Source: Sinorhizobium fredii USDA 257 (GTDB lineage: Bacteria > Pseudomonadota > Alphaproteobacteria > Rhizobiales > Rhizobiaceae). Taken from it: a stretch of 64,000 bases of DNA. This document shows, in pieces, positions 25,426 to 34,146 of the stretch. The translations under genes were made by a program, and so were the position numbers. Positions within the stretch are counted from its first letter, which is position 1. Each line of letters starts with the position of its first letter. The notes under the pieces were generated by a model, which worked only from the letters and a program-made list of their open reading frames with translations, had not been told where the DNA came from and searched no databases. Location of the stretch: contig NC_018000.1 in NCBI RefSeq assembly GCF_000265205.3, positions 3,782,001 to 3,846,000 on the forward strand. Reading direction: 5' to 3'.

Positions 25426-26290
25426 ATGACCCGCGACGCCGCCATAGCCAAGGCAGAAGACTATTTCGATTCCGGTGACTTCCGCGCCCATCTCGCGCGG
25501 CGGGTTGCTATCCCGACTGAGAGCCAAAACCCAGACCGCCGTTCGGTATTGACCGCGTATATCAAGAGCGAAATGGTTCACGCCTTGGAAGAGCTTGGAT
25601 TTGCCTGCCGCGAGCTTTCCCAAGATGGCTGGCCCTTTCTCTATGCCCAGTGCATTGAGGAGGAAGGTCGTCCGACGGTGCTGGCTACGGGCATGGCGAT
25701 GTCGTACGAGGTCTCGACGCTGACTGGGACGAGGGGCTGTCGCCCTGGAGCCTGATAGAGAGCGACGGGAAGTGGTTCGGACGCGGCACCGCCGACAACA
25801 AGGGCCAGCACTCCGTCAACATCGGCGCGCTTCGGGCCGTGCTGGAAACCCGCGGGAGGCTCGGATTCAACGCCAAGTATCTGATCGAGATGGGCGAGGA
25901 GAAGGTCTCTCCCGGGCTACGGGAGCTAGCCGAAAGCCACAAGGAACTCTTGCTCGGACGTCCTGATCGCGTCCGACGGCCCAAGGCTGTCCGGGCGTTC
26001 TACGCCACGCGCCTCGACCCGGATCATCCCTGGGTCCGGTGGGCCGTCGGCTCGACCGCCCAAACCGCAGGGAAGAAGCCAGCCGTACTTCCCAATCTTG
26101 GCCGCTCGCTGCCGAACGACTCTTCTCGGAAATTCTCGGGCTTCCCACGATCTGGATACCGCATTCCTATCCAGGATGTCCCAGCATGCGCCCCAACGAA
26201 CATCTCCCGACAGCCATCATTCGCGAGGGGCTGGCGGTGATGGCAGGCATCTATTGGGACCTTGGCGAGACAGGTGCTCCACAGAGGGTC
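25426..26290 (+). pseudogene. M20-family dipeptidase, frameshifted and deleted
   Basis: N-terminal part (from 25426) reads SGDFRAHLARRVAIPTESQ up to about 25683. A frameshift then leads into YGHGDVVRG and WFGRGTADNKGQHSVN (metal and substrate loop), and LIEMGEEKVSPGL. Another frame change leads to DVLIASDGPRLSG, then an internal deletion. The end resumes with DPDHPWVRWAVGS and, one more frame on, LGLPTIWIPHSYPGCPSMRPNEH with the C-terminal His. The catalytic lid region is missing. Clearly inactive. Confidence 0.85.
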
Positions 26291-26349
26291 TCTGGGGTGA
26301 AGTCGGCCTGCTAAGTCGCACAGATTTGTAGTCGAACGGGGGAGGCAGC

Positions 26350-26723
26350 ATGCGTCTGAAGGATCAAGCGGCGTTCATCACAGGCGGCAGCAGTGGAATC
26401 GGCCTTTCCGCAGCGAAGGTGTTTCTCCGAGAGGGCGCGCGAGTAGCGATCACGGTCCGCGGGCGGAGCCAACTCGACGACGCGGTCGAAATTCTGGGCA
26501 AGGTTATCGCCTGCGAAGCTGACGTCGACGACGATGAGGCAATGTCCAGGACGTTGGGGGCCGCGGCCGCTGCGTTTGCGGCATCGATGTTGTCTTCGCT
26601 AATGCCGGATCATATCGTGATGCCACGCGGGGTAGTGCGACACGCGAGGTCTTCTCGGCGGTCCTGGCGACCAATGTCATCGGGGTGTTCATGACGGTAC
26701 AGCAGGCGCTGCCTCGCGGATGA
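26350..26723 (+). pseudogene. Short-chain dehydrogenase, truncated and frameshifted
   Basis: N-terminal Rossmann fold with intact TGGSSGIG (about residues 12-19) reads to about 26570. A frame change then continues as GIDVVFANAGSYRDATRG and VLATNVIGVFMTVQQALPRG, ending at a stop at 26721. The catalytic Ser and YxxxK motifs and the C-terminal half are absent. AGGGGGAGG-like ribosome binding sequence before the ATG at 26350 shows it was once a gene. Confidence 0.85.
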
Positions 26724-27014
26724 TAGGGAAGACGATCCAATCTGACGATCCGACTTGGGGAATCGTTTCCTATTTAGGCTTGACCTAGACTTGTAGACTT
26801 GAACCGAAGGCGAGGTTCGGCGCTTCCGAAGGCATCGGTCGCGAACTGCTTTGGTCGACCGGTCACAAGATCGAGCGGCTGTGTCAGAAGCCGTTGGCGA
26901 GCGCCGCGGTCCGCCGGAAACGCTTGGAGCACTCGCAAACGTCCCCTATTGTCATACCGTGGGGTCTTTTCGAAATTGAGTACTGGCCCTCGGCACCGAG
27001 AAGGTCAAGCGGAT

Positions 27015-27338
27015 ATGAAGCTCGTCCTCATCGCCCTTGCTGTCGCCCATAATTGGTATTCCGGCCACCATGATCCGGTCACCGGCTACGAATGCTGCGA
27101 CAACAAGGACTGCCGGGTCATCAGCCCGCGCTATGTCGAGCCGCTGCCGGGCGGCAACTTCAACATCCGCACCGGGTCCAAGACAAGATACTTTATCCCC
27201 AGGGACCGGGTTTTGGAGAGCGAAGACAGCCAGTATCACATCTGCACGTCCGCCCCGCATATGACGATCCGCTGCTTCTTCGCGCCACACACTGAGGCAA
27301 AAGCGATGGGCAGCGTTGCGGGCTCACTTGAGAGGTAG
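27015..27338 (+). CDS. Rhizobial conserved hypothetical, Cys-containing
   Basis: 107 residues with a short hydrophobic N-terminus (MKLVLIALAVAHNWYS). The motif WYSGHHDPVTGYECCDNKDCRVI resembles a family of small exported rhizobial proteins with an AHxWY...CCxxxDC core. Further Cys in HICTSAP and RCFFAPH suggest disulfides. The hydrophobic stretch is shorter than a usual signal peptide, so the N-terminus may be trimmed. No function known. Confidence 0.65.
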   Translation: MKLVLIALAVAHNWYSGHHDPVTGYECCDNKDCRVISPRYVEPLPGGNFNIRTGSKTRYFIPRDRVLESEDSQYHICTSAPHMTIRCFFAPHTEAKAMGSVAGSLER

Positions 27339-27469
27339 GCTGAGCCTCCGGCCGGATACGGCGCGCGTTCGCGAGCTGAATGATTTTTTAGGTCAGCCAT
27401 CGACCAATTGTAAGCGCTGTTGCGGGACCACCTGTCTGGAATGCGCTCAAGCAAAGACGCCGGCAGACT

Positions 27470-28453
27470 TCAGAATAGACGACCGACAAATCGCTCGGTC
27501 TCCCACGTCCTGAGAAAAGTCACCTCCCGTGCTATCCACCCGACACTGTTGCTCCCCCACTCTCGCGCGCGGCTCGCGTACTCACCCATCAGCCAAAAAT
27601 GGCGGACGATCACAAACCGAATAGCTGCTTCGAAGTCGTCAGGAGTTATTGGTCGGATTGACTGATATCCATCAACGAAGGCAGCCCACATAGCAGTCAA
27701 CGACCGGCCGAAGGAGACTTGTGCCCACAAAAAAACGGCCAAGTCATACGCAAGGTATCCCGGACCTCCGTCATCGAAGTCGAAAAACACCGCTTCTCCA
27801 GCCCCATTTATCCGCGAATTGAAGCCATGGCAGTCCCCGTGGCAATACGTCCATGTTAGATTGCTGAACGCCTTGATAGCCGTCGCAGTCCGCTCGGCGA
27901 TCTGTCCAAGGTCGCTAAGGACATGTGCGTCTTCCACAATTCCGCTATCGCGAATTCGGGCAAGAGGCCGATGCAGTAAATGTTCCAGATCAAGCCGATA
28001 CAGCGCACCGCCAACCGGAAATGTCTCGGCCGCGTTATGTAGTAGAGCAAGGGTCTTTCCGTTGGCCCAAGCATCACCGGTGTCAGTTGCAAGCGGTTCT
28101 CGGCCATTGATCGCCTGAAAAAGCACACCGTCGCGCGCACCCTCTGGTGCGTGCCCTTGAAGGAAAAACGTGCCATCGCGTGTTGGAATGGGCGCGGCGA
28201 CCGGAACTCCCAATTTAGAGAGGTGCGTCAAGAATGCAGTTTCGCTCTTGACGTTGGCTGGCCCACGCGCGCGGTGGTGAGAAAGCCGAAACACATAACG
28301 CTCGCTGCTGGTCACGCTGGCCAGGTAAACGTCATTCAAGCCGCGTTGAAGCAATTGGCAAGAAACCGGCGATCCCAACACATAGTGCTTATCGATAAAG
28401 CGTTCGATCGCCTCAATCTGAGAGGTCGAATATAGCGGATCAAAGTCAAACAT
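27470..28453 (-). CDS. Aminoglycoside phosphotransferase (APH)-family kinase
   Basis: 327 residues of the APH/choline-kinase/homoserine-kinase II fold. ATP-binding N-lobe with GLNDVYLA and the FRLSHH strand, catalytic loop YCHGDCHGFNSRI (about residues 207-219) and metal site FFDFDDGGPGYLAYDLAVFLW. All key residues are intact. Closest by pattern to homoserine kinase type II-like or hydroxylysine kinase-like proteins; the substrate is unknown. More AT-rich than the flanking backbone and surrounded by gene fragments, so it may have been acquired. Confidence 0.85.
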   Translation of the reverse strand: MFDFDPLYSTSQIEAIERFIDKHYVLGSPVSCQLLQRGLNDVYLASVTSSERYVFRLSHHRARGPANVKSETAFLTHLSKLGVPVAAPIPTRDGTFFLQGHAPEGARDGVLFQAINGREPLATDTGDAWANGKTLALLHNAAETFPVGGALYRLDLEHLLHRPLARIRDSGIVEDAHVLSDLGQIAERTATAIKAFSNLTWTYCHGDCHGFNSRINGAGEAVFFDFDDGGPGYLAYDLAVFLWAQVSFGRSLTAMWAAFVDGYQSIRPITPDDFEAAIRFVIVRHFWLMGEYASRAREWGSNSVGWIAREVTFLRTWETERFVGRLF

Positions 28454-28569
28454 GGCCGGTGTTCCGTGGGTGCCGTATAAGCAATCTAGCCTTGCAAACT
28501 ACGGAGTTCTACAACGACCGCAATGGCGCGAAGCTGTCATGCCGCATCTGTATTGGACTACCGCTCCCA

Positions 28570-28840
28570 CCCTCCACCTCCGCAATGAAGAATTCAAATG
28601 TACGGGACCTGGCGTATGGCCGGCGGTGTCCAGGACCAGCATGCCAGGCACGATCTCCTCGCCCGGTTTGACGAGCTCCAGTCGATCGCGGATGGCTACG
28701 CGCTCCTCGATGGTCCGGATGGACATCTCGACATCGTGGGCGGCGTGAAGGTGTGGTCGGTCGAAACGACGCTCTCCTTCAACGGCGGCCTGCCACATGC
28801 ATCGTGCGGTTTCGCCAAATACCGCCGGCTTACATTGCTC
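28570..28840 (-). pseudogene. Metallo-beta-lactamase-fold hydrolase fragment
   Basis: The minus-strand frame contains RDRLELVKPGEEIVPGM and VLDTAGHTPGPVHL, the central part of MBL-fold hydrolases around the third metal-binding His. The N-terminal HxHxDH motif and the C-terminal metal ligands are missing, and the sequence degenerates after VHLNS. It is a fragment without its active site. Confidence 0.7.
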
Positions 28841-29012
28841 CACCAGTTACCGGATTGACCTTCGGTTTTTCGCTGGTGTCCTTCGCGCCGGGAGGCTGAA
28901 CCACGGGAGGCGCGATTGAAGTCTCGTCTGCATCCGTCTGGCGTCCTGCAGGTGGATGCACGTCTTTCGGATTTCTCTGCTCGGGTTCGGCGTTCGTGTT
29001 CTTGATGGCCAT
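28830..29012 (-). CDS. Small hydrophilic Pro-rich protein
   Basis: 60 residues, GGAGA ribosome binding site before the ATG at 29012. Composition is rich in Pro, Glu, Lys and Asp (NAEPEQRNPKDVHPP, VVQPPGAKDTSEKPK) and predicted disordered. No family recognised. Such short proteins are common in rhizobial accessory regions. Confidence 0.5.
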   Translation of the reverse strand: MAIKNTNAEPEQRNPKDVHPPAGRQTDADETSIAPPVVQPPGAKDTSEKPKVNPVTGGAM

Positions 29013-29089
29013 CTGAGGTCTCCTTCGCAAGCGAAACGGAGGAGAAGTCGATGAGGTTCCGGCCAGTTTGTCGCGCGGGACAGTCGCGC

Positions 29090-29365
29090 CTAAGTGTTGC
29101 CTTGCTCCTTTTTCGCCGGCGCTCGCCGCTCGAGGAGCTGCTGAAAGATGTCCGCCTGCCGCTCGGCCGCGGCGCGGATCGCAACTAGGTGATCGAGCAT
29201 CCCGCCAAAAGCGACTAGGACCAACCCACCGGCAATGGTCGCAAACGCCCAGGGAAGAACGGCAAGCAGCGTTTTGACGTCGGGCGAGGGCATCAACATG
29301 GTGGCGAGCACGACCAGCGTGCCGATGACGATCGCGCCGCCGAGAAACTCGAGAAACTTTCCCAT
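29090..29365 (-). CDS. Small two-helix membrane protein
   Basis: 91 residues. Two hydrophobic helices (GAIVIGTLVVLATMLM and LPWAFATIAGGLVLVAFGGML) and a charged C-terminal helix ERQADIFQQLLERRAPAKKEQ. AGGGGAG precedes the ATG at 29365. Unknown function; in-frame sequence further upstream is not protein-like. Confidence 0.6.
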   Translation of the reverse strand: MGKFLEFLGGAIVIGTLVVLATMLMPSPDVKTLLAVLPWAFATIAGGLVLVAFGGMLDHLVAIRAAAERQADIFQQLLERRAPAKKEQGNT

Positions 29366-29542
29366 CTTGGCTCCCCTAACTCGTTGCCAGTCCGACTCGC
29401 CGCACTCTTGCTGCTGCATCCGCTGCATGATTCCTCAATCGTGCAGCAATTCAAAGTACTACAGCACTACTTCCGCTTTGAGTGGGACGTGCTCGCTTTC
29501 GAGCGGCCTTGACTGCTCCCAGCATTGACCGCCGAATTTCCA

Positions 29543-29568
29543 GAAAAAACCCCGGCAGGGCCGGGGTT
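29543..29568 (-). terminator. Rho-independent terminator of the Omp25-like gene
   Basis: On the minus strand: stem AACCCCGGC / GCCGGGGTT with a 3-base loop, followed by TTTTTT. It lies 23 bp after the outer membrane protein stop codon. Confidence 0.9.
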
Positions 29569-29591
29569 GAGGTCGGGAGGCACTGGAGAAT

Positions 29592-30245
29592 TCAGAATTT
29601 GACGCCGACCCCCACCGTGAACTGGTGCTGGTCGAGATCGACATTGGCGCCGCCGATGTCCTTGTCGCCGAAGTCATTGTAGCGATACTCGGCGCGGCCG
29701 AACATGCTGTTGGTAAAGGCGTAGTCGATGCCACCGCCGATCGTCCAGCCGTTGAAGGTTTCCTTCTCCTTGGGCGCCCCGGCGACGTCGACGAATCCGC
29801 GCGTGACCGCCCAACCACCGGTGCCGTAAAGAAGCGCCTTCTCGTCGAGCGTATAGCCGACCCGGCCGCGCACCGATCCGGAGACGTCCGTCCCGACCTC
29901 CGTGCTCGCGCCGAAGACCGTGAAGCTCTTGTCGTTCCAATTGTAGCTGACGTCTCCTTCGACGCCGACGACCCAGTCGCCGATCTGATAATTATAGCCG
30001 GCGAAGGCGCCGAAAAGTCCGCCGTTGAAGTCTTCCGAGGCGCTGGCGCCCGGAACGCTGAGATCGCTGTTCAGCCATCCGCCGCCGCCTTGCAGCCCGA
30101 CATAGCCGCCGGTCCAAACGAAGGTGGGCGTCGTTTCAATGGCCGCGGGGGCCGGTTCCGGAGCTTCGGTGATGTCTGCCGCATAGACTGTTCCGGCGGC
30201 CATGGAGGCGCCGAACATTGCAACAAGCACGTTTCTGATCATCAC
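29592..30245 (-). CDS. Omp25/31-family outer membrane beta-barrel protein
   Basis: 217 residues. Signal peptide ending GTVYAAD, a Pro-rich linker (EAPEPAPAAIE), then an eight-stranded barrel: WTGGYVGLQGGGGW, GLFGAFAGYNYQIGDW, VRGRVGYTLDEKALLYGTGGWA, and the terminal FTVGVGVKF ending in Phe, as required for Bam-dependent assembly. Brucella Omp25/Omp31 and rhizobial RopB-like proteins have this layout. Single gene with its own terminator. Confidence 0.93.
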   Translation of the reverse strand: MMIRNVLVAMFGASMAAGTVYAADITEAPEPAPAAIETTPTFVWTGGYVGLQGGGGWLNSDLSVPGASASEDFNGGLFGAFAGYNYQIGDWVVGVEGDVSYNWNDKSFTVFGASTEVGTDVSGSVRGRVGYTLDEKALLYGTGGWAVTRGFVDVAGAPKEKETFNGWTIGGGIDYAFTNSMFGRAEYRYNDFGDKDIGGANVDLDQHQFTVGVGVKF

Positions 30246-30460
30246 AGATGCCTTCTGTTGTCCGACGACGAGAGTAGCAACTTATCGGGAACAAGTCTGC
30301 GAAAAATGGCGCTTTTCGGTATCACTTGCGCGTGCGGCGAAAAAACAGGCCGGTGGATTGCCTCCAGCCGGCCCGCCCGGAAAATCGCGGAAAGGGGAAC
30401 GTCTCTGCGCGGGGCTGCAAGGCCGCGCGGAAGAGACCGATTGCTTCTTGATAATGCCCG

Positions 30461-30514
30461 AACGCGATTTTACGCGTTGACATCCTGCGCATGAAATTTG
30501 ACATTATGCGCATG
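30461..30514. promoter_or_regulatory. Direct repeats and promoter-like boxes at the GlxA-type gene start
   Basis: GACAT-N2-TGCGCATG occurs at 30479-30493 and again at 30500-30514, 21 bp apart (two helical turns), typical of AraC-family half-sites. Just upstream is the inverted repeat AACGCG-N6-CGCGTT (30461-30478). TTGACA at 30477-30482 with CATTAT at 30502-30507 (19-bp gap) resembles a promoter. The repeats overlap the first three in-frame ATGs of the regulator, pointing to autoregulation and a downstream true start. Confidence 0.55.
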
Positions 30515-31522
30515 CCAGCGGCTGCCGAAAAGAGTTCTCCGATTGACGTGGTCGTGGTGGTTCTGCCGGACTCCTCCATCATGTCGCTCGCTTCGGTTCT
30601 CGATCCGATGCGGGCCGCCAATCGCGTTGCCGGCCGGCCGGTCTTTCGCTGGCGCCTTCTCTCGGGCGACGGGCAGGCCGTGACGCTGACCTGCGACATC
30701 CCGATTTCGGTCGATGGCCGGTTCTCGCTGCCGCTTGCGGGCGACCTTCTCCTGGTCATCGGCGGCTTCAATCTCGAGCGGCACGTCGGCAAGCGGTTTC
30801 TCGCGGCCTTGCAGGAATGCGCCCGCCATTTCGACATCGTCGCCGGTATCGAATCGGGCTGCTGGCTGCTTGGCCGATCCGGATTGCTCAACGGCCGCAA
30901 GGCGACGGCCCATTGGGAAGAACTCGAAGACTTCAGCCAGACGTTTCCGGCCCTGACGGTGATCGGCGACCGTTTCGTGATGGACGGCAAATACTGGACC
31001 TCGGGTGGAGCCTCGCCGACCTTCGACATGATGCTGCATCTGATCACCGAGCGGCTGGGCCCGGCCTTGGCTCTCGATGTCGCGAGCATCTTCGTCTACG
31101 ACCAGATGCACAGCCCGACCGATGTTCAGCCCTTCGTCTCGCTCGGACGCATCGAAGCGCGCGATCCGGAGCTCGCCGGTGCCATAAGGCTGATGGAACG
31201 CACGCTGGAGCGACCGATGACGGTTGCGGCCCTGGCGCGGCGGCTCGCCATTTCGCAGCGCAAGCTCGAATTGCTTTTTGCCAAGGGGCTGTCGATCAGT
31301 CCCGGCGCCTATTACCTGCGCCTGAGATTGCAGGTTGCTCATCGGCTCGTCCGCGATTCGGGCATCCCGATGCGCGACATCGCGCTGCGCTGCGGCTTCG
31401 ACAGTCTTTCCGCCTTCTCGCGTGCCTATCGGCGGGAATATGGGGCGAGTCCATTGAAGATGCGTAGCGCCAATCGCGCGGCGAGCGCTCAGACAGCGGG
31501 CAGTTCTCTAGCGCAAACGTAA
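30491..31522 (+). CDS. GlxA-type AraC-family regulator with DJ-1/PfpI domain
   Basis: Up to 343 residues. N-terminal glutamine-amidotransferase-like (DJ-1/PfpI) domain (about 15-190) with LLLVIGGFNLER and GIESGCWLLGRSGLLNGRKATAHWE; the nucleophile-position Cys is present in ESGCWLL. The C-terminal AraC DNA-binding domain (about 225-330) has two HTHs, the second ending in RCGFDSLSAFSRAYRREYG. Family members control betaine, carnitine and amine catabolism. Start is uncertain: ATGs at 30491, 30506 and 30512 have no ribosome binding site. Confidence 0.9.
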   Translation: MKFDIMRMPAAAEKSSPIDVVVVVLPDSSIMSLASVLDPMRAANRVAGRPVFRWRLLSGDGQAVTLTCDIPISVDGRFSLPLAGDLLLVIGGFNLERHVGKRFLAALQECARHFDIVAGIESGCWLLGRSGLLNGRKATAHWEELEDFSQTFPALTVIGDRFVMDGKYWTSGGASPTFDMMLHLITERLGPALALDVASIFVYDQMHSPTDVQPFVSLGRIEARDPELAGAIRLMERTLERPMTVAALARRLAISQRKLELLFAKGLSISPGAYYLRLRLQVAHRLVRDSGIPMRDIALRCGFDSLSAFSRAYRREYGASPLKMRSANRAASAQTAGSSLAQT

Positions 31523-31537
31523 GTCTAGGTCCTGACC

Positions 31538-31840
31538 CTAGTTTCGGGCGTGAGGGCCGGATCCGGCCAGCGCGCAGGCTTCTTCGAATTCCTTGACGGT
31601 CTCCGGCGTGTTGTCCTCCGGCAGCACCGCGTCGGCGACTTCTTCCGCGGCCGCCGTCTCGCCCCCATAGACAAAGGATTGGATGTAGTAGGCGATTTCT
31701 CCCTTCCACACCTTGCGACCATCGATCTGCCGACAGGCGACGGCGGTCTCGAAATCAGCCTGCAGGTCATCCACGCTGGCTGCGGCGGAAGCGCCACCGG
31801 AAGGTGCCACAAGCGAAGCAATCAGCAGGGCGGTGAACAT
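31538..31840 (-). CDS. Small secreted protein of unknown function
   Basis: 100 residues with a signal peptide (MFTALLIASLVAPSGGASAA). The mature part is acidic with a Cys pair (AVACRQIDG and EEACALAG) that could form one disulfide; central YYIQSFVYGGETAAAEEVADAV. Convergent with the GlxA-type regulator; the genes end 16 bp apart with a weak CTAGG/CCTAG hairpin (31525-31541) between. No family recognised. Confidence 0.6.
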   Translation of the reverse strand: MFTALLIASLVAPSGGASAAASVDDLQADFETAVACRQIDGRKVWKGEIAYYIQSFVYGGETAAAEEVADAVLPEDNTPETVKEFEEACALAGSGPHARN

Positions 31841-32032
31841 GGCGGCAGGCCTCCGGATGGGTCGACAAGGAAGGTGCCGGGTCGTTTCCTTGGTCTCGCT
31901 TGATAGAGGGCGAATCTGCTCCGAACGAAAGGGGAATTCTCGCGCTACTGAATTTTGTTGGGTGGTCGATGTGTATAAGTCACAGTCGTGCCTTCCGGCA
32001 TAAATGCCGTCGCGGGCGCGAACATGAGGGAA

Positions 32033-32062
32033 GGGCCTTCCGCTCCGCTGAGCGAAAGGCCC
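32033..32062 (-). terminator. Hairpin downstream of DUF1236 gene
   Basis: Stem GGGCCTT-x-CGCT (32033-32044) / AGCG-x-AAGGCCC (32051-32062), one mismatch, 6-base loop, 8 bp past the stop of the minus-strand gene. Only a weak T-rich stretch follows, so termination may be partial. Confidence 0.5.
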
Positions 32063-32069
32063 CTGGCCC

Positions 32070-32477
32070 TTACTGGACGATCTGGACGACCGTATAGGTC
32101 TTTGGATCGACGATAACGCGCTGCTGATTGACGACAGCATACGCATAGGCAGGATTCTCCGGAACGGGTGTCAGAACAACCGTGCGAGGCAGCGGTCGGC
32201 CGACGGCGATCTGCTCCTTGATCATGACCGTGTCAGCCGGGACCGGCTGCTGCTGAACATAGGTCGTAACCTGTCGTGGCGGCGGGGCGATCACCGCTCC
32301 GGCAACCAGCCCAACCGCGCCACCGACGGCGGCACCAACGGGGCCGCCAACAATCGCGCCAGTAACGGCGCCGCCTGCGGCGCCAGTTACCGCACCTTGA
32401 TTGTTGTCATTTGCAATAGCGGGCGCTGCAAAGATGCCGGTCGCGATCGCAGTAGCAATGATGATCTTGGCATTCAT
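32070..32477 (-). CDS. DUF1236 family small exported protein (copy 1)
   Basis: 135 residues: signal peptide (MNAKIIIATAIATGIFAAPAIAN), a Gly/Ala-rich hydrophobic hairpin (GAIVGGPVGAAVGGAVGLVAGAVI) like glycine-zipper proteins, a PPP linker and a C-terminal DUF1236 domain (VGRPLPRTVVLTPVPENPAYAYAVVNQQRVIVDP). Function unknown; the glycine zipper suggests insertion in or close to a membrane. Start chosen at the signal peptide. A paralog lies 600 bp away on the same strand. Confidence 0.85.
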   Translation of the reverse strand: MNAKIIIATAIATGIFAAPAIANDNNQGAVTGAAGGAVTGAIVGGPVGAAVGGAVGLVAGAVIAPPPRQVTTYVQQQPVPADTVMIKEQIAVGRPLPRTVVLTPVPENPAYAYAVVNQQRVIVDPKTYTVVQIVQ

Positions 32478-32671
32478 CTGTCGTACTCCCTTGCTATACG
32501 TGGGGTACAACGCCACACAATTTTATTTGTTCCTTAATATGACTTTCACATTTCCGGGTATGTCTTATAGTAACGCAATGTTACATTTACGTAATCTTGT
32601 GAATACTAACCACGGCGCGTGATGGTTCCTGCGTCTCGATCGAGAGGGGCGGATTGCGATCCTTACCGAAT

Positions 32672-32842
32672 CTAACGCCAAACCGCCGGTGTGCGGGCAA
32701 ACTCCATCGCAGGGGTTTCGTTTTTCGCCCACTCGGCGACCGCAATCGCGGAGCCGAGCATAAGGACTGGCAGAGCCAGCGCGCCGAAGAATTTGAGCAC
32801 TAGCAGGAATCGCCTGCGTTTTCCTTGCCGATCGTAAACCAT
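32672..32842 (-). CDS. Possible small single-pass membrane protein
   Basis: 56 residues from the ATG at 32842 (GGAAAGAG before it). Basic N-terminus YDRQGKRRRF, one membrane helix (LKFFGALALPVLMLGSAIAVAEW) and a polar tail. Located between the two DUF1236 genes. It looks like a protein but has no recognised family. Confidence 0.4.
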   Translation of the reverse strand: MVYDRQGKRRRFLLVLKFFGALALPVLMLGSAIAVAEWAKNETPAMEFARTPAVWR

Positions 32843-33059
32843 GCTCTTTCCGCCGAATCGCATCTGAAGAACAGGTGGGATGAAAACAGAAAAGCCTCGC
32901 CCCGTCAGTCTCTTTGGGAACACAGCTTGCAAGTTTCGTCCAACGACTGAGGAGCAACTTGCGTGGTATTGAGAGGTTGGGACGAGAAAAAATCCTACAA
33001 CCCCCCAACACACCCGCTGTGCCGGGAGGCTATATCGTGGGAAAATGCTGCCTCAGCGG

Positions 33060-33461
33060 TCAGTTGATGACCTGAACGACAGTGCGAGACTTTGGCTCAA
33101 CGATCACACGCTGCTCGTTGACCATTGCAAATGCATAGGCCGGGTTATCCGGGATCGGCGTCAGCACCACCGTTTCAGGGATCGGCTTGCCGACAACAAC
33201 CGGCTGCTGCACGACCACGGAAGCAGCCGCAGGCTGTTGCTGGACATAGGTCACAACCTCCGGAGGAGGCGGAGTGAGTGCGCCGCCTAGTGTGGCGCCG
33301 ACAACTGCGCCGACTCCTGCGCCAACCGGCCCCCCAAGAATGGCGCCGGTTGCGGCACCACCCACCATACCGGTCGCCGCGTTCTTCCCGTCGTTTTGCT
33401 GGGCCACTGCGGCCCCGGAAAGTAGCGTTGCCGCAGCGGTGATAATTACTAGCTTCTTCAT
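33060..33461 (-). CDS. DUF1236 family small exported protein (copy 2)
   Basis: 133 residues, same layout as the neighbouring copy: signal peptide (MKKLVIITAAATLLSGAAVAQ), glycine-zipper stretch (GAILGGPVGAGVGAVVGATLGG), PPPP linker, and C-terminal VGKPIPETVVLTPIPDNPAYAFAMVNEQRVIVEP. GAGGA ribosome binding site before the ATG at 33461. The two genes are clearly duplicates that have diverged, with the C-terminal domain more conserved than the linker. Confidence 0.85.
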   Translation of the reverse strand: MKKLVIITAAATLLSGAAVAQQNDGKNAATGMVGGAATGAILGGPVGAGVGAVVGATLGGALTPPPPEVVTYVQQQPAAASVVVQQPVVVGKPIPETVVLTPIPDNPAYAFAMVNEQRVIVEPKSRTVVQVIN

Positions 33462-33805
33462 AGTCACGTCCTCGCGTTGAAGTCGGGAACTAACGAAGAG
33501 GCACAGAAAGAGTTCCCTCCCTTGGACTTTGGTCCGAATGAAAGTTTTGACGGCTGAGCATCCGCCGCGCGGGTTGTGCGAGCTTTATTTCACGTCAGTT
33601 CAGAGGCGCAAGAATGTAGCGACTTAATACTGCGATTGTCGCCCGAATTCAGAGTGTCGACACCCGGCATCATGATGACCAGTGCCATGGAGTTTTGAGG
33701 GTCGGCGTATCGTGCAGGAAGGCATCCCGTGCGTCCGTCCTTAGCGGGAATATTTAGGGCGCCGATGATGTCATACCGCTGTCGCGCCTATGGAGGAGAT
33801 GCGCT
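33462..33805. other. Intergenic region, no gene seen
   Basis: About 340 bases upstream of the second DUF1236 gene and of the plus-strand small ORF pair. It should hold divergent promoters, but I see no clear -35/-10 pair or repeat. Confidence 0.35.
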
Positions 33806-34024
33806 ATGGAAATTGAACCTCCCATCGCTCTTCACGATGCCGACATGCTCAGCGTCGTGTTCGAGGAGTTGCTGCAGGATTATCAAACATCCCGCGACAG
33901 CGCAGTCGCAGAGGGCATCCTCACACGCTTGATCTTCACCTATGACCTCGGCGTCCGCGATCCGGTGCTGCTGAAAATGCTTACCGTGCCTTTTCTGCGG
34001 CAGCGTTTATCGGGGACGCAGTGA
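33806..34024 (+). CDS. Small acidic protein of unknown function
   Basis: 72 residues with a good ribosome binding site (GGAGGAG). Helical, acidic composition (IALHDADMLSVVFEELLQDYQ, VAEGILTRLIFTYDLG). No family recognised. Its stop overlaps a following GTG (GTGA), suggesting a coupled second small ORF. Confidence 0.55.
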   Translation: MEIEPPIALHDADMLSVVFEELLQDYQTSRDSAVAEGILTRLIFTYDLGVRDPVLLKMLTVPFLRQRLSGTQ

Positions 34025-34146
34025 GTCGGGGGACGATCGACCTTGACCCGGAGGCGCCTACTCGTGACCCGCCTGGGATCTATCTGGTCTTCGACGGGCC
34101 GATAGAGGTGCCGCTGCCCCGGCAACCGGCGTCGCCACCGATTTGA
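34021..34146 (+). CDS. Possible coupled 41-residue ORF
   Basis: GTG at 34021 overlaps the stop of the preceding small gene by four bases. The product (DLDPEAPTRDPPGIYLVFDG, then PIEVPLPRQPASPP) is short, Pro-rich and acidic. Coupling and composition favour a real gene, but it is too short for certainty. Confidence 0.35.
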   Translation: MSRGTIDLDPEAPTRDPPGIYLVFDGPIEVPLPRQPASPPI

